Assembly: GCA_040388375.1 (NCBI GenBank)
Contig: JAZKBU010000011.1
Location: forward strand, 1 to 64,000
Source of the DNA: Bacteroidota bacterium
GTDB taxonomy: Bacteria; Bacteroidota; Bacteroidia; UKL13-3
DNA: 64,000 nucleotides
Direction of reading: 5' to 3'
Shown here: positions 53,901 to 61,520 of the stretch, one piece after another
Numbering within the stretch: the first letter of the stretch is position 1
Layout: every line of letters begins with the position of its first letter
The notes under the pieces: generated by a model
Seen by the model: the letters and a program-made list of their open reading frames with translations, nothing else
Database searches by the model: none
What the model was told of the DNA's origin: nothing
Position numbers and translations under genes: made by a program

Positions 53901-53986
53901 CAAAGGCTAAAAATGAAGCAATTAATGAAGTATTTGGAGAACAACCAGAAAAGGAGGATAAACCAAAGGTCGAAACATATCAATAA
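47942..53986 (+). CDS. giant internal virion/ejection protein
   Basis: 2,014 residues, the largest gene. The N-terminus has two similar ~38-residue units (DVEDAAKQSGMDIDTYSQKA and DVFDAAKQSGIGFDDYIQKA). A hydrophobic, G/A-rich stretch near 575-700 (SLVPFIAMEAATGGIGGAGTA) and a second near 1,500-1,760 (FLVDFLIPVSTVPANLV; GTALWLAGWFGYQSFGG) could pass membranes; coiled coils connect them. These are features of podovirus inner-core proteins that form a channel in the host envelope. No lysozyme or protease motif was found. Confidence 0.65.
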   Translation: MPEKYLYKDKVLQRKDVEDAAKQSGMDIDTYSQKAGLKRVNDNYNYNGKTISAEDVFDAAKQSGIGFDDYIQKAKISPIEDVKKKEFGNISGTSSSPTLSQSQLNVEIPTVSLEDNQKDIFTLSKEHNDLANKTIEVGDTETGSTIEPVEGMANAKFDKEGNALPRGGRNQAKDLKDYMVNERGSDPVDVYEEIKDVPKDKLDQHKDELADDRETNTPLYQRKLARIKWEDGLDKELIKGLEQGGVSPDEYNRVRNNMDLISDETGKGDYTNQRGAVKSLAQDIQLYGGENKDKLLKDFAVEVSKVYGNAYNNNFDKVASDTPESKYLNNDEQLALQYIKDIAPDKAGQYDRLMIDPKTLKDNPDALKGYNHLKQTLEETGIGLQQNSVNEELNSLSKQAEENGGLSPDQLQMATDLQKKNEELSQKRNELDKKYPDRITDKVDDAVQEILGQRANFGGRFMGKVTQGVGHTVEGMWNLVSQPFMSDASNNLTELGIMGASIREEKDTHLTDKNKSIQDSELIIQPEIKSQIDAIKNDKNLSYEQKATKITSILKNNPDKFGRVSIQGGKFNFSPSAILNSVSDVTASLVPFIAMEAATGGIGGAGTAAKMFRTANAAFTTGFYDHQAEGIKEGKTGSDLYKYAVVSTLIDAMAIGGAQTASEIRALAGNKTSAAKMLASLSDKEIEAQLAKGVAKPIKVFGKNIEPFLTATKDRLATTPKMFAEGLKTGAKFELATTAANELKHQIYNTDIDRELNLKHSILGGATFGIIGAGLGQLGYKAPNELQRDFIVKFGEDPDSFHAINDKMKKDGEITQVEYDHRKTLIEKSAEAYKALPKANAKGKPLTEKEKGEYLYNTVIKNEGNSAKSNLPPKQAEKAEITAMAADHANDLILDPKTDKQLESRKGFLERKLELNQLGDENAIHLSDKELISVKGELQAVNDAIEHKKSFEKVEMQRREITPKPTELSTEAKPDVVGSEELANNADLMRDILDETKISKDANTLNFEERDNIHQGINDYETGKISGEELKKVFIDNNVPEEYLSRKMVENGMAKNLELPQSTTEPITISNENTQASTENTEPNSAEKTSVAEPVVSETTPEAGIGEEKVTGIKKSITEAIRAERGLPKVELPKMGTDISNLEAAKERVDSGKSNPLDIINRILEDKNGFKNHDESFDIQYYAHQLERHNEDLNKQLSEAETPEEKAAIVGQKMQLSDKVDALTEATRIAGNTAGKVLSSFAPVISLNTGQIFRENKAIIKEAYGGEVPKEVQAKLDALTKERDEAIAAKVKLEEELRQKMAQKGFEEIKKRAAKTARTKETAEQLKKEEQDLLQQLKDAGKADPTAPKRSGVALTDKHVVIIGKLALNYFKQGVNGLEAIINKIHDAVRDEISGITRKDIRDLLANYDPLTIEKEIERLNKKADLLENKLTPPSVDSKGKPTEKTDFGKQSKIERTFRNNTEWTKANQRVANAEHKMKIEKRKAFESQKNLYQRGLMWLGRLTRLSVLSGKAVLAKLASAAVIGGAIKRIPEQAIGAMYSGAFKGIAEKAPIEGYVNAKAEANFYKEFFNPKKFAQNSWQILKSGTTDLGKRLGGAEYEHVPVLYLPTDLHQIIKDPLKRGAYEASLRNGLVWAEKQGLDINDPLVINSLENAAYKRAQYEIFQESNKLSRWFVSQKASLEKKGNAGATVKFLVDFLIPVSTVPANLVRRAATTSPVGLVRGGAKVVEAYRKGIENLSTEEAESIMKQLKQGTLGTALWLAGWFGYQSFGGLYSQFNPNKKREEGDKVSDVMIVNGEEIPKPVQHALPLEVIQVAATARRIYENYRKNKNASTPEALLNAGLGSIGALGEQIPVIETPIHAALATQDPQELDKFKEDIDRRIVPQIIREETDKTKGSNDLKYLDDHQLKIVDIHKESLQPVNSKGERVFVTPELFKKVTDVREEKIKKEIADARKNGFVIWETGEKIPADKITKPQLRSWLMGVSTKAKNEAINEVFGEQPEKEDKPKVETYQ

Positions 53987-54057
53987 ATAAAAACAATAGT
54001 GAATTTATACTACAATACGGATTATATTTTTTAATTTACATACTAATTTATACAATC

Positions 54058-54588
54058 ATGGCAGCATTTACACCGAATTTTTCAGCTACACAAACTTTGG
54101 GAAATCCGTCTATCATAAATTTTCAGGACACAAGTACTGGAACGCCTGATGTATTGGTAGTAGTAAGGAGAATATATATTACTAATGCAGAAGGTAATTA
54201 TATTACTGCCAATGGAGTGTTTACAACTGCTACTTATACTACGTGGTTGCTTGCAGATGCAACAACTTCAGTTGATTGTTTAACACAAGATACCGCTTGT
54301 TATGTGCGTGTTACTTGGAATGAAGTTGGTGGTACTGCTTTGTACGATAAAATTGTTCTGTATGGGTTTTATTCTTACACACAGGACTTTCTTTTGCAGC
54401 TTACAAAAAATCAAATACCTAACCCACAGATATTAGCAGATACAAATTACTGGTCAAACAAGAGCAAGTTACATACTCTTTTAAAAGATGCGATAAATGC
54501 TGTAGAAATCGGCGCAGATATTTATTCGGCTCAAAATAGCTTGAACTTAGGAAATTATCTTATCCAAAACAGTGCAGACTTTTTTTAA
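54058..54588 (+). CDS. virion-associated protein of Bacteroidota phages
   Basis: 176 residues. A beta-rich N-terminal part (INFQDTSTGTPDVLVVVRRIYI...VTWNEVGGTALYDKIVLYGF) and a helical C-terminal part (DTNYWSNKSKLHTLLKDAIN). A similar two-part protein is frequent before tail-fibre genes in Bacteroidota phages. Role unknown. Confidence 0.6.
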   Translation: MAAFTPNFSATQTLGNPSIINFQDTSTGTPDVLVVVRRIYITNAEGNYITANGVFTTATYTTWLLADATTSVDCLTQDTACYVRVTWNEVGGTALYDKIVLYGFYSYTQDFLLQLTKNQIPNPQILADTNYWSNKSKLHTLLKDAINAVEIGADIYSAQNSLNLGNYLIQNSADFF

Positions 54589-54591
54589 ACT

Positions 54592-55152
54592 ATGAGTACA
54601 CCATATAACATACCGACAATAATAGGGATTGCAGATGTGTGCCAGTATCTTGCACAGAACGCTATTTCAAAATCTGCTTTATTCAAAAAGCCACCATTTA
54701 CACCATTATTGCCTGAAATAATATACGTAGAAAACGATTCACTTAAATATATTTATGCAAATAATCTTAGCGGAAACAATGCTGAATTAGATGCAGTGGC
54801 AAATTATGTATTCAGTCTTTGTGTCTATACACTACAAGCATACAATATTTATTCAAGTGGAAACGGTGGAACAATAGCACCAATAACCCCCGGTACAATT
54901 ATGCCTTTGCCTTACGACTTTATTGTTAGTGGAAGTAGCTTTATTGCTAATGGTGTTTCATCAATAACCATAACATTATTTATTGGGTACAATATTGAGT
55001 TTGTCAGAAATGCAGTACCGCAATACACAACAGATGACGGTTCAGGATTGTATTATTCATGGGATAGGGCAACAGGATTATTTACAATTTCAGTAGCAGC
55101 TTCGGGTGACGGTAATCCGGGTTCTGAACACTTTAGAATATCAGCAGTTTAA
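54592..55152 (+). CDS. virion-associated protein
   Basis: 186 residues. Partner of the preceding gene by position; beta-rich C-terminal half (VSSITITLFIGYNIEFVRNAVPQ). Probably a tail or fibre-attachment component; no family recognised. Confidence 0.6.
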   Translation: MSTPYNIPTIIGIADVCQYLAQNAISKSALFKKPPFTPLLPEIIYVENDSLKYIYANNLSGNNAELDAVANYVFSLCVYTLQAYNIYSSGNGGTIAPITPGTIMPLPYDFIVSGSSFIANGVSSITITLFIGYNIEFVRNAVPQYTTDDGSGLYYSWDRATGLFTISVAASGDGNPGSEHFRISAV

Positions 55153-55161
55153 AATAATTAT

Positions 55162-58100
55162 ATGAAAAGTTTAATATGTTCTTTAGGGTTAATTTTAAGC
55201 ACAGTATTATTGCAAGCTCAAACATATACTATACCTCAAAACTTGAATAACGTTACTATGGGGATAGTAAATACCAATGCAATAAAAGGTAAACTTATAT
55301 TAGGTATATTCACTGATACTGTAGCCGCAAACTTGGACTGCTGTTTAAAAAATTATGATGGGGCTTTAATAAAAACTACTTCCCCAATAAACGGTATTTG
55401 GTACAGAAATTTAGCATTATACCAATGGATTCAGGTAGGTTCAGGTGGTGGAGGTTCAGGATGGAACTTAACAGGTAACGCAGGTACTACAGCCGGAACC
55501 AATTTTTTGGGAACAACCGATAATGTGTCTTTAGTGTTTAAGGCAAATAATATAGAAGCTGGTAAGATAGACCTACCTCTAAGTAATACAAGTTTTGGGT
55601 ATCAATCAATGGGTAACACTTCTACTGGTAATCAAAATACAGCATTCGGGTATCAGTCTTTAAATAGTGTAATTACAGGCGCATCAAATACAGCAGTTGG
55701 TTATACAGCTATGGCTACTAATAATGGAAGCAGTAATACCGCTTTAGGTATGCTTACCATGAATAATAATCAGACAGGTAGTAATAATATTGCATTAGGG
55801 TATAGAGCAGGGTATTTTACATCAAATCAATCTAATAGACTTTTTATTGGCTCAATGGGGTTGACATCAAATGTTGGGCAAGATACTACAATGCACATAA
55901 TATATGGCGCACAAGATGCCACAGCAGGTAGCCAAAGGCTTTACCTTAACTCACAAGTATATTTACCTTATCTTAATTCAGGAGTAGGAACTAAAGCAGT
56001 AAGGATAAACCCCGGAACAGGATTATTGACTTATGCTGATACAACTACTGGTGGTGGTGGAGGCTCAATCGGTGGCTCAATATCAACTAATCAAGTGGCT
56101 TATGGTAGTGGAAGTAATACTATAACAGGGCTTGCAGTAAACGCTACAGGAACTCAAAAATTCTTAGCACAAACTTCAAGTGGTGCGCCTGTTTGGGCAG
56201 TACCATCAGGTAGTTTAGCTACGTTCTTTAATGTAATTCCTTATGGAGCTGTGGGTGATAGCACCACAAACGAAACAACTGCTTTTCAGGATGCCATTGA
56301 TGCAGCCCACGTTAACGGTGGTACTGTTTATGCACCGGCAGGGCAATACTCTTTTAACACACTAACGTTTTATAGTAATGTTAAGATAATGGGAGACGGT
56401 AACGGCACAAGATTTTATTCAAGAGCAGCAGAACCAATGTTTCAATCCGTAAATACAAGTTTTAATACTTATACAGAAATTAATTATTGTACTTTATCAG
56501 ATATATATTTAGACGGGCGTGGTATAGGTACTATCGGTGTTAACTTACAAAATGCAGCCCTGTTAAATTTTCAAAATATGCAGGTGTACAGGTTTGATAC
56601 CGCATGTAAAATACGTGGGATTATAATTGCAAACTTCGACAACTTTGATGCCGAACAAGGGCTTGTTGGTATAGATGTTGACAAAGGGCCACCATCGTTT
56701 AACCTACCTACAAATATCATAAACATAACAAGGAGCAGGTTTACTTATTTAACTCAATGGGCAGTTCATTTTACAAATGGATCAGGACTTAGCATTAGTG
56801 GATTAACAGATTTTGAGGCTAACGGTACATCTTCAGATTCCACTACAGGTTGTGTTAAAATGGCTTACCCTTATATAACAAATGATGAAGGACTTGGTCT
56901 TAGTTTAAAAGGTAATTGGTTTGAAAACAATAGCGGCGTAACTGTAGATATTGAAGATGGAGGTGTTTACAAAGCTAAACATATTATAGAGGATAATACA
57001 TTTATTGTTGTAGGTGCTGGTAATAATCATACAATAAAAACACATATTGTGGGTGGATTTGCCGGAACTGTAGAAGTCTATTTAGCACGAAATCATTTTG
57101 AAAATACTGATAGCTATACAATTGATGGGATTGGTTCCGGTTCTGGTAATCTTGTTAAGGTTTATTATTACGATATAATAGACCCGTCTATCACAACAAG
57201 TTTTACATCAAGTTCTCAACTACTATCCACGACAGTACCGGGCGGCTCAACAACAGAACTGCAATATAATAATGCAGGGGTACTTTCAGGTATCACAGGA
57301 GCAACAACATCAAATGGAATTAATGTAACGCTAACAAGCCCAACAATAGCAACAGCATTAACGGGAAGTTATTTAACTGCATCAGAACTTTTAGGAACAG
57401 ACGCAAGTAAAAATATAGTTTCTTTACCTGTTGCTTCTTATCCATCATTAACAGAGTTAACCTATGTAAAAGGTGTAACAAGCGCATTACAACCACAGAT
57501 AGATGCAAGGGCTACTTCACTTAATCCTACGTTCACAGGAACAGTTACAGGCCCGATAAGTAATTGGAGTGGACTATTAAGCGCAAACGCAAAGGCTGTG
57601 GTTACAGGCGCAACATTAGGAGGGGCGTCATTTACCGATAACTTTTTAAATGTAACAGGTACATTTCCTGCCACAAGTGGAGCAGGTGTAGTAGCAGGTG
57701 TTTACGAATCATTTACAACAGCAGGAAGTTCAGGAGCGCAGCTTATTGGAAGCTATATAAATTTAGCAGCAGGTCATACAGGTACAGGCCCGTCAAATTG
57801 CATGGTTGGAGATAACGCAGTAGCAGGTACAGGAACAGCCTTAAATCTTAACGCAACATCAACTTCACCAGCAGGGAATAACGGATTTGTAGGTTATGCA
57901 AGAGCAACTACAACAGGCAGTAATATTGGAGGTTTTGCTGAAGCAAGTGCAGGAAATATAAATATTGGTTATTTAGGTAAGGCAACAACAAATAAAAATT
58001 CAGCAACAAATATTGGAATAGCTGCATTTGCACTTAATACAGGTTCTTCACCTATACAAGTAGGTGCGTATTTTGGATTACAAAACGCAACCCCAACTTT

Positions 58101-58596
58101 TGCAAGTGCCGCATTAATGGCAGATAACGGTTCTCAAACATCAGATATTTTTGTAGCAAGGGATAACGGTACAGCAACATTTACTATTGCAGATGGTGGT
58201 GGTGTTACGACTACCAGTTTAGCAGGTTCAGGTTCACGTGCTGTATTGGCAGATGCCAATGGATTACTAAGTGCGCCAGTTTCAGATATAAGAGCTAAAT
58301 GGAGAGTCAATGATTTGGATTATGGTATAAATACCATTATGAAATTGCACCCTGTTTCATTTTATTATAAAAAAGGTTGGCAAAATTATGGTAAGCAAAG
58401 ACAAGTTGGATTTATAGCACAGGAAATAGAAAATGTTATGCCTAATAGTGTTTTTACCACACCAAAAACAGGATTAAAAGGTTATAATGAGATTGACATT
58501 GTACCGATACTTACAAAAGCTATGCAGGAACAGCAGTTAGAAATTCAGGAATTGAAAAAACAGGTTAATGAATTAAGATTGTTGATAAATAAATAG
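55162..58596 (+). CDS. tailspike with beta-helix and S74 chaperone domain
   Basis: 1,144 residues. Residues 1-20 look like a cleavable signal peptide (basic start, hydrophobic core, L-Q-A-Q-T). About 140-230 holds YadA-like N-T-A-x-G-Y repeats (NTAFGYQSL, NTAVGYTAM, NTALGMLTM, NIALGYRAGYF). From about 360, YGAVGDSTTNETTAFQDAID...GGTVYAPAGQY is the start of a pectate-lyase-type right-handed beta-helix. The end (SDIRAKWRVND...GFIAQEIENVMPN) is the Peptidase_S74 intramolecular chaperone that trims itself off. Likely binds or degrades host glycan. The signal peptide is unusual for a virion protein. Confidence 0.8.
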   Translation: MKSLICSLGLILSTVLLQAQTYTIPQNLNNVTMGIVNTNAIKGKLILGIFTDTVAANLDCCLKNYDGALIKTTSPINGIWYRNLALYQWIQVGSGGGGSGWNLTGNAGTTAGTNFLGTTDNVSLVFKANNIEAGKIDLPLSNTSFGYQSMGNTSTGNQNTAFGYQSLNSVITGASNTAVGYTAMATNNGSSNTALGMLTMNNNQTGSNNIALGYRAGYFTSNQSNRLFIGSMGLTSNVGQDTTMHIIYGAQDATAGSQRLYLNSQVYLPYLNSGVGTKAVRINPGTGLLTYADTTTGGGGGSIGGSISTNQVAYGSGSNTITGLAVNATGTQKFLAQTSSGAPVWAVPSGSLATFFNVIPYGAVGDSTTNETTAFQDAIDAAHVNGGTVYAPAGQYSFNTLTFYSNVKIMGDGNGTRFYSRAAEPMFQSVNTSFNTYTEINYCTLSDIYLDGRGIGTIGVNLQNAALLNFQNMQVYRFDTACKIRGIIIANFDNFDAEQGLVGIDVDKGPPSFNLPTNIINITRSRFTYLTQWAVHFTNGSGLSISGLTDFEANGTSSDSTTGCVKMAYPYITNDEGLGLSLKGNWFENNSGVTVDIEDGGVYKAKHIIEDNTFIVVGAGNNHTIKTHIVGGFAGTVEVYLARNHFENTDSYTIDGIGSGSGNLVKVYYYDIIDPSITTSFTSSSQLLSTTVPGGSTTELQYNNAGVLSGITGATTSNGINVTLTSPTIATALTGSYLTASELLGTDASKNIVSLPVASYPSLTELTYVKGVTSALQPQIDARATSLNPTFTGTVTGPISNWSGLLSANAKAVVTGATLGGASFTDNFLNVTGTFPATSGAGVVAGVYESFTTAGSSGAQLIGSYINLAAGHTGTGPSNCMVGDNAVAGTGTALNLNATSTSPAGNNGFVGYARATTTGSNIGGFAEASAGNINIGYLGKATTNKNSATNIGIAAFALNTGSSPIQVGAYFGLQNATPTFASAALMADNGSQTSDIFVARDNGTATFTIADGGGVTTTSLAGSGSRAVLADANGLLSAPVSDIRAKWRVNDLDYGINTIMKLHPVSFYYKKGWQNYGKQRQVGFIAQEIENVMPNSVFTTPKTGLKGYNEIDIVPILTKAMQEQQLEIQELKKQVNELRLLINK

Positions 58597-58616
58597 CACC
58601 AATGGAATAAATAACA

Positions 58617-58948
58617 ATGGGTAATGATAAGAGATATACAGACAATTGAAAAGTAAATGGAATATAGAAGCATTAAAGGAGTACTTTGAAAGTAAGTTTT
58701 TAGAGAAAGAAAAGGCTTTAGATGCAGGGCTTATAAGCCTTAATGAGCGATTAGGATTACTTAATGAATTAAGATCAGGGGTAGCTACAAAAGAGGAAAT
58801 AAAGGCTTTAGAAAAAGAACTACATGCCCTTACAACAAGATTAGATTTATTATCAGGACAGGATAAGGGGGTATCAAAATTTATTGGTTGGATTTTGGCG
58901 GCTATAATGATAATTGGGTTTATTATTCAAAACGTAAAACTTAAATAA
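58617..58948 (+). CDS. holin/XhlA-like membrane protein, start in question
   Basis: The main frame from TTG at 58646 gives 100 residues: coiled coil (KEYFESKFLEKEKALDAGLI...KEEIKALEKEL) and a C-terminal span (FIGWILAAIMIIGFIIQ), as in phage holin-associated proteins. The only nearby ATG (58617) is in another frame and encodes MGNDKRYTDN before a TGA that overlaps the TTG. K-Y-T-D-N directly before a W-x-I/V-x-x-L motif is usual in this family, so the gene seems split by a one-base shift, or uses coupled restart at TTGA. Confidence 0.6.
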
Positions 58949-58949
58949 A

Positions 58950-59156
58950 ATGCCACAAACAGAATGTTTAGCCATACAAGATACCTTAACAGGTTTATGG
59001 CTTATTGCAGTTAATTCAGATGGTACTTATTCATGGGGGAATCCTGATAATGCTATCTGCTTTCCTACTGAAGAATTAAGACAAGATGTATTGAATAGTT
59101 TAGGAGATACAGAAAGATTTGCAAAAGGCAGACCGGGAGACAGGCAACCAAAATAA
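58950..59156 (+). CDS. small hypothetical protein
   Basis: 68 residues; ETECLAIQDTLTGLWLIAVNSDGTYSW-like sequence suggests a small beta barrel. Overlaps the following gene by one base. No family recognised. Confidence 0.55.
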   Translation: MPQTECLAIQDTLTGLWLIAVNSDGTYSWGNPDNAICFPTEELRQDVLNSLGDTERFAKGRPGDRQPK

Positions 59157-59509
59157 TGACAAAGGCACAGGAAACCATACTTGGATGGGTAGTATTTGTG
59201 GGATTAATTTCTCACTTCGGGTTAGGCTACTTTTTTTGGGACGTAATAAAGGTGGTTAATATTTATTATGTCTCAATATATTTCATGGTTGATGTTATGG
59301 GATTTGTGATATATTTGACCTCACGGGAATCAAAAATGTTAAAGGGTATGGGGGCTTTAGGCATGGTTTTGGGGACTTTTTATCTGTACCGGGAATTTAA
59401 TAACCCGATGTATTGGACAGAAAGAAATTTTATTACATTAGGGCTTGTACTATCCAATACTTTCTTCATTTGGTACTTTACTGACAAGATAAAAAACAAA
59501 GCACAATGA
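59156..59509 (+). CDS. membrane protein of the lysis region
   Basis: 117 residues with four predicted spans, short loops and a basic C-terminus (DKIKNKAQ). Holin candidate by position and topology only. Overlaps its neighbour by four bases. Confidence 0.55.
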   Translation: MTKAQETILGWVVFVGLISHFGLGYFFWDVIKVVNIYYVSIYFMVDVMGFVIYLTSRESKMLKGMGALGMVLGTFYLYREFNNPMYWTERNFITLGLVLSNTFFIWYFTDKIKNKAQ

Positions 59510-59838
59510 AACAAGATATTTTTTTCTACATGCAATTACTTTTATTTGCGCTGAATATTATCGTGTTTATTTACATAATGTTGGAGCATAAAGTAAAATA
59601 TAAGTTTGCAAGGGTAGCATTGCTTATAGCTGTGTCATTCGGATTTTTTATAAATGTAGGCAAGGTAACATGGTTTGCTGTATTATTTTGCTTTACCCCT
59701 TATTTATCATTGCTAAATATTAAGCATGAAAGACTTGATAGAATTGTTAAAACAGGCAGGGATATTATTAGGGGCGGCGGTAAGCATTTACCGGGCATGG
59801 AAAGACGTGGCGAAACCTATATTGCAAAAAAGACGTAG
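59506..59838 (+). CDS. membrane protein of the lysis region
   Basis: 110 residues, three hydrophobic segments in the first 75, then a basic tail (KTGRDIIRGGGKHLPGMERRGE). Part of its tail region is also read in another frame by the gene at 59726. Confidence 0.5.
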   Translation: MKQDIFFYMQLLLFALNIIVFIYIMLEHKVKYKFARVALLIAVSFGFFINVGKVTWFAVLFCFTPYLSLLNIKHERLDRIVKTGRDIIRGGGKHLPGMERRGETYIAKKT

Positions 59839-59884
59839 AAAAAAAGTAAGAAAACCCAAACCAAAAAATGATGAAATGGAATAA
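59726..59884 (+). CDS. 52-residue peptide overlapping in another frame
   Basis: An ATG inside the previous gene opens a 52-residue frame: hydrophobic helix (ELLKQAGILLGAAVSIYRAW) and a very basic tail (KRRRKKVRKPKPK). Amphipathic membrane anchor plus basic tail is plausible for a lysis accessory protein. It overlaps both neighbours, so one of the three starts could be wrong. Confidence 0.4.
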   Translation: MKDLIELLKQAGILLGAAVSIYRAWKDVAKPILQKRRRKKVRKPKPKNDEME

Positions 59885-60227
59885 TTTTGGACTTAAATGG
59901 AGGGATGCCATTAACTCAATAATAATAATGTTGATTGGTAACTTGTTAATGATAGTTATGAACGCCACAGATGGCGAATTTCCGACTTTAAATGCCTTGT
60001 GGGTAGGATTTGTTAACTCAGTAAAATATGCTGTAATTCCGTATCTTCTCAAAAATTTTTTCACAGACGATATTCGTTATGCTCAAAAAACATTATCAAA
60101 TGCAAAGGTTGAAGGAATACAGGCAGCAGAACCAATACCGCCACCAATAGCCACAGCCGATAATTCACCAACATCATTTTCAAATCCAGCAGCCCCGAAT
60201 GATGCAGAGGAACAAAATAAAAAATGA
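59868..60227 (+). CDS. membrane protein with proline-rich tail
   Basis: 119 residues: two spans (INSIIIMLIGNLLMIVMNA and ALWVGFVNSVKYAVIPYLL) and a disordered P/A/N-rich C-terminus. Similar two-span proteins act as holins; here only a candidate. Confidence 0.55.
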   Translation: MMKWNNFGLKWRDAINSIIIMLIGNLLMIVMNATDGEFPTLNALWVGFVNSVKYAVIPYLLKNFFTDDIRYAQKTLSNAKVEGIQAAEPIPPPIATADNSPTSFSNPAAPNDAEEQNKK

Positions 60228-60298
60228 AACATTGGAAACTAATATTATCTTTCTTAATAGCAATAGGTCTTATTATTTATTTCATTAAAACAGCATAA
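60224..60298 (+). CDS. 24-residue membrane peptide
   Basis: ATG at 60224 overlaps the previous TGA (ATGA). One hydrophobic span of about 17 residues flanked by K. Very short, but the overlap at its start and the next gene one base after its stop support translation. Confidence 0.4.
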   Translation: MKHWKLILSFLIAIGLIIYFIKTA

Positions 60299-60299
60299 C

Positions 60300-60545
60300 A
60301 TGGCAACGAAAAAAGCACAGGCAGCAGCCGCAAAAGCAGTTGTTGAACAAAAACAAACATTACTTGAAAAACTTGCAAGTAGTCTTGTAGTATCATTATT
60401 GGAGCATGAATTTCTTTCAGCACAAGTAGGTAAAAAAATATTTGGTGGAAAAGGAACTGTTATAGATGCAGGGGAAAAGGCTGTTGGGATAAAAGTTAAG
60501 TTTTCGGACGGGTTGGATTATACATTTACAATCACAAGAAATTAA
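60300..60545 (+). CDS. small basic hypothetical protein
   Basis: 81 residues: an A/K-rich N-terminal helix (KAQAAAAKAVVEQKQTLLEKLASSLV) and a small beta part (GVKVKFSDGLDYTFTI-like). No family recognised. Confidence 0.55.
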   Translation: MATKKAQAAAAKAVVEQKQTLLEKLASSLVVSLLEHEFLSAQVGKKIFGGKGTVIDAGEKAVGIKVKFSDGLDYTFTITRN

Positions 60546-60556
60546 ACCTTAATACT

Positions 60557-60738
60557 ATGTCATTACTTACTTTAATACACTTGTATTGGTTGTAGTTGGG
60601 GTTATCCTATGGGCAATAAATAGTTTTATCCCGATGGATTCAAAGGTAAAAACCATTTTAAATGTTGTGGTTGTTATCATCTTAATAATTTGGATAATCA
60701 GGGCCGTGTTTCCAAGTTTAGGAAACGTGAAGATTTAA
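60557..60738 (+). pseudogene. Thivi_2564-type small membrane protein with frame break
   Basis: The ATG at 60557 encodes M-S-L-L-T-L-I and then runs into a stop at 60593. The -1 frame from about 60571 to 60738 reads L-V-L-V-V-V-G-V-I-L-W, then NSFIPMDSKVKTILNVVVVI, the signature of a widespread small two-span phage protein that normally begins M-S-L-L. Joining the two frames gives a normal ~60-residue member. So the gene has lost one base, is frameshifted during translation, or contains a sequence error. Confidence 0.6.
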
Positions 60739-60742
60739 AACC

Positions 60743-61042
60743 ATGTTTCAGAACAATCAGATATTAGGTGTATGTATAGCCATTGGCTTTATTTGTGCTT
60801 GTCTTGCAGTAGTGTTTTATCTTACCCGTAAACTTATTGCCGAGGATAAAATATTGTTCTTACTTCTATTTGTAGTTACATTAATGGCAAGTGTTTGGGC
60901 AATAGATAATGTAATTGCTTTTAACATGAAGTTATTGGATGATGAAGAAAATAAAATTGTCCTTCAAATGCTTTTACAAGTAGTATCATTAACATTAGGT
61001 TATTGGATGAGAGGGGATAAGACTAAGAAGTCGACAGAATAA
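60743..61042 (+). CDS. membrane protein
   Basis: 99 residues with three hydrophobic segments (GVCIAIGFICACLAVVFYL, ILFLLLFVVTLMASVWAI, VLQMLLQVVSLTLGYWM) and a charged tail. Last plus-strand gene before the convergent terminator. Confidence 0.55.
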   Translation: MFQNNQILGVCIAIGFICACLAVVFYLTRKLIAEDKILFLLLFVVTLMASVWAIDNVIAFNMKLLDDEENKIVLQMLLQVVSLTLGYWMRGDKTKKSTE

Positions 61043-61068
61043 AAAATGCGGAGACTATTAAGCTCCGC
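61040..61068 (-). terminator. terminator between convergent units
   Basis: GCGGAG (61048-61053) pairs with CTCCGC (61063-61068). The A run at 61041-61046 is a T run on the minus strand, so it best ends the minus-strand unit (61100-64000); it can also mark the end of the lysis region. Confidence 0.7.
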
Positions 61069-61099
61069 CTTAACCAAACCTAAAACCAAACCATGAAAA

Positions 61100-61498
61100 C
61101 TACTCTTTTTTTGTGTTACTTAACCTGTTTGCTTCCATTATCGGCATATTACTTTCAGTAGGCACATAAATTACGTTGTTTGACTTATCAATATTATCTA
61201 TCCAAAACCAATGTAAGTAAGCATCAGTTAAAGACTGCCCGATAATCTGATTTGAACGTGCAATACCATGCGCCCTTATCGTATCAGCTTGTGCCAATAG
61301 TGTTGCGCTTTCCATCTTTGCCTTTGCTTCTGCTACTGCAACCTCACGGCTACTTTGAGCATGAGCCAATAATGCTTCACCTTCTTTTTGTTGAGAATAA
61401 ACATTGTACTTAGGGCATCCCCACATACCCAATACTACCAATCCCATTAAAAATAAGATAATTAAAGTTGATACCGAAATTGTTCCTGCTGTGTTCAT
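61100..61498 (-). CDS. membrane-anchored protein resembling an SPFH/band-7 tail
   Basis: 132 residues: one N-terminal span (VSTLIILFLMGLVVLGMWGCPKYNVY), then an A/E/K-rich helix (GEALLAHAQSSREVAVAEAKAKMESATLLAQADTIRA) like the coiled-coil region after band-7 domains, and NVIYVPTESNMPIMEANRL. The SPFH domain itself is missing. Function unknown. Confidence 0.6.
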   Translation of the reverse strand: MNTAGTISVSTLIILFLMGLVVLGMWGCPKYNVYSQQKEGEALLAHAQSSREVAVAEAKAKMESATLLAQADTIRAHGIARSNQIIGQSLTDAYLHWFWIDNIDKSNNVIYVPTESNMPIMEANRLSNTKKE

Positions 61499-61520
61499 AA
61501 TTGTATATTTTAATAGTGAA

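Noticed and set aside
58617-60738. Programmed -1 ribosomal frameshift sites in the two split lysis-region genes
   Set aside because: No X-XXY-YYZ slippery heptamer is present at either junction, so programmed frameshifting is not favoured over a lost base or sequence error.
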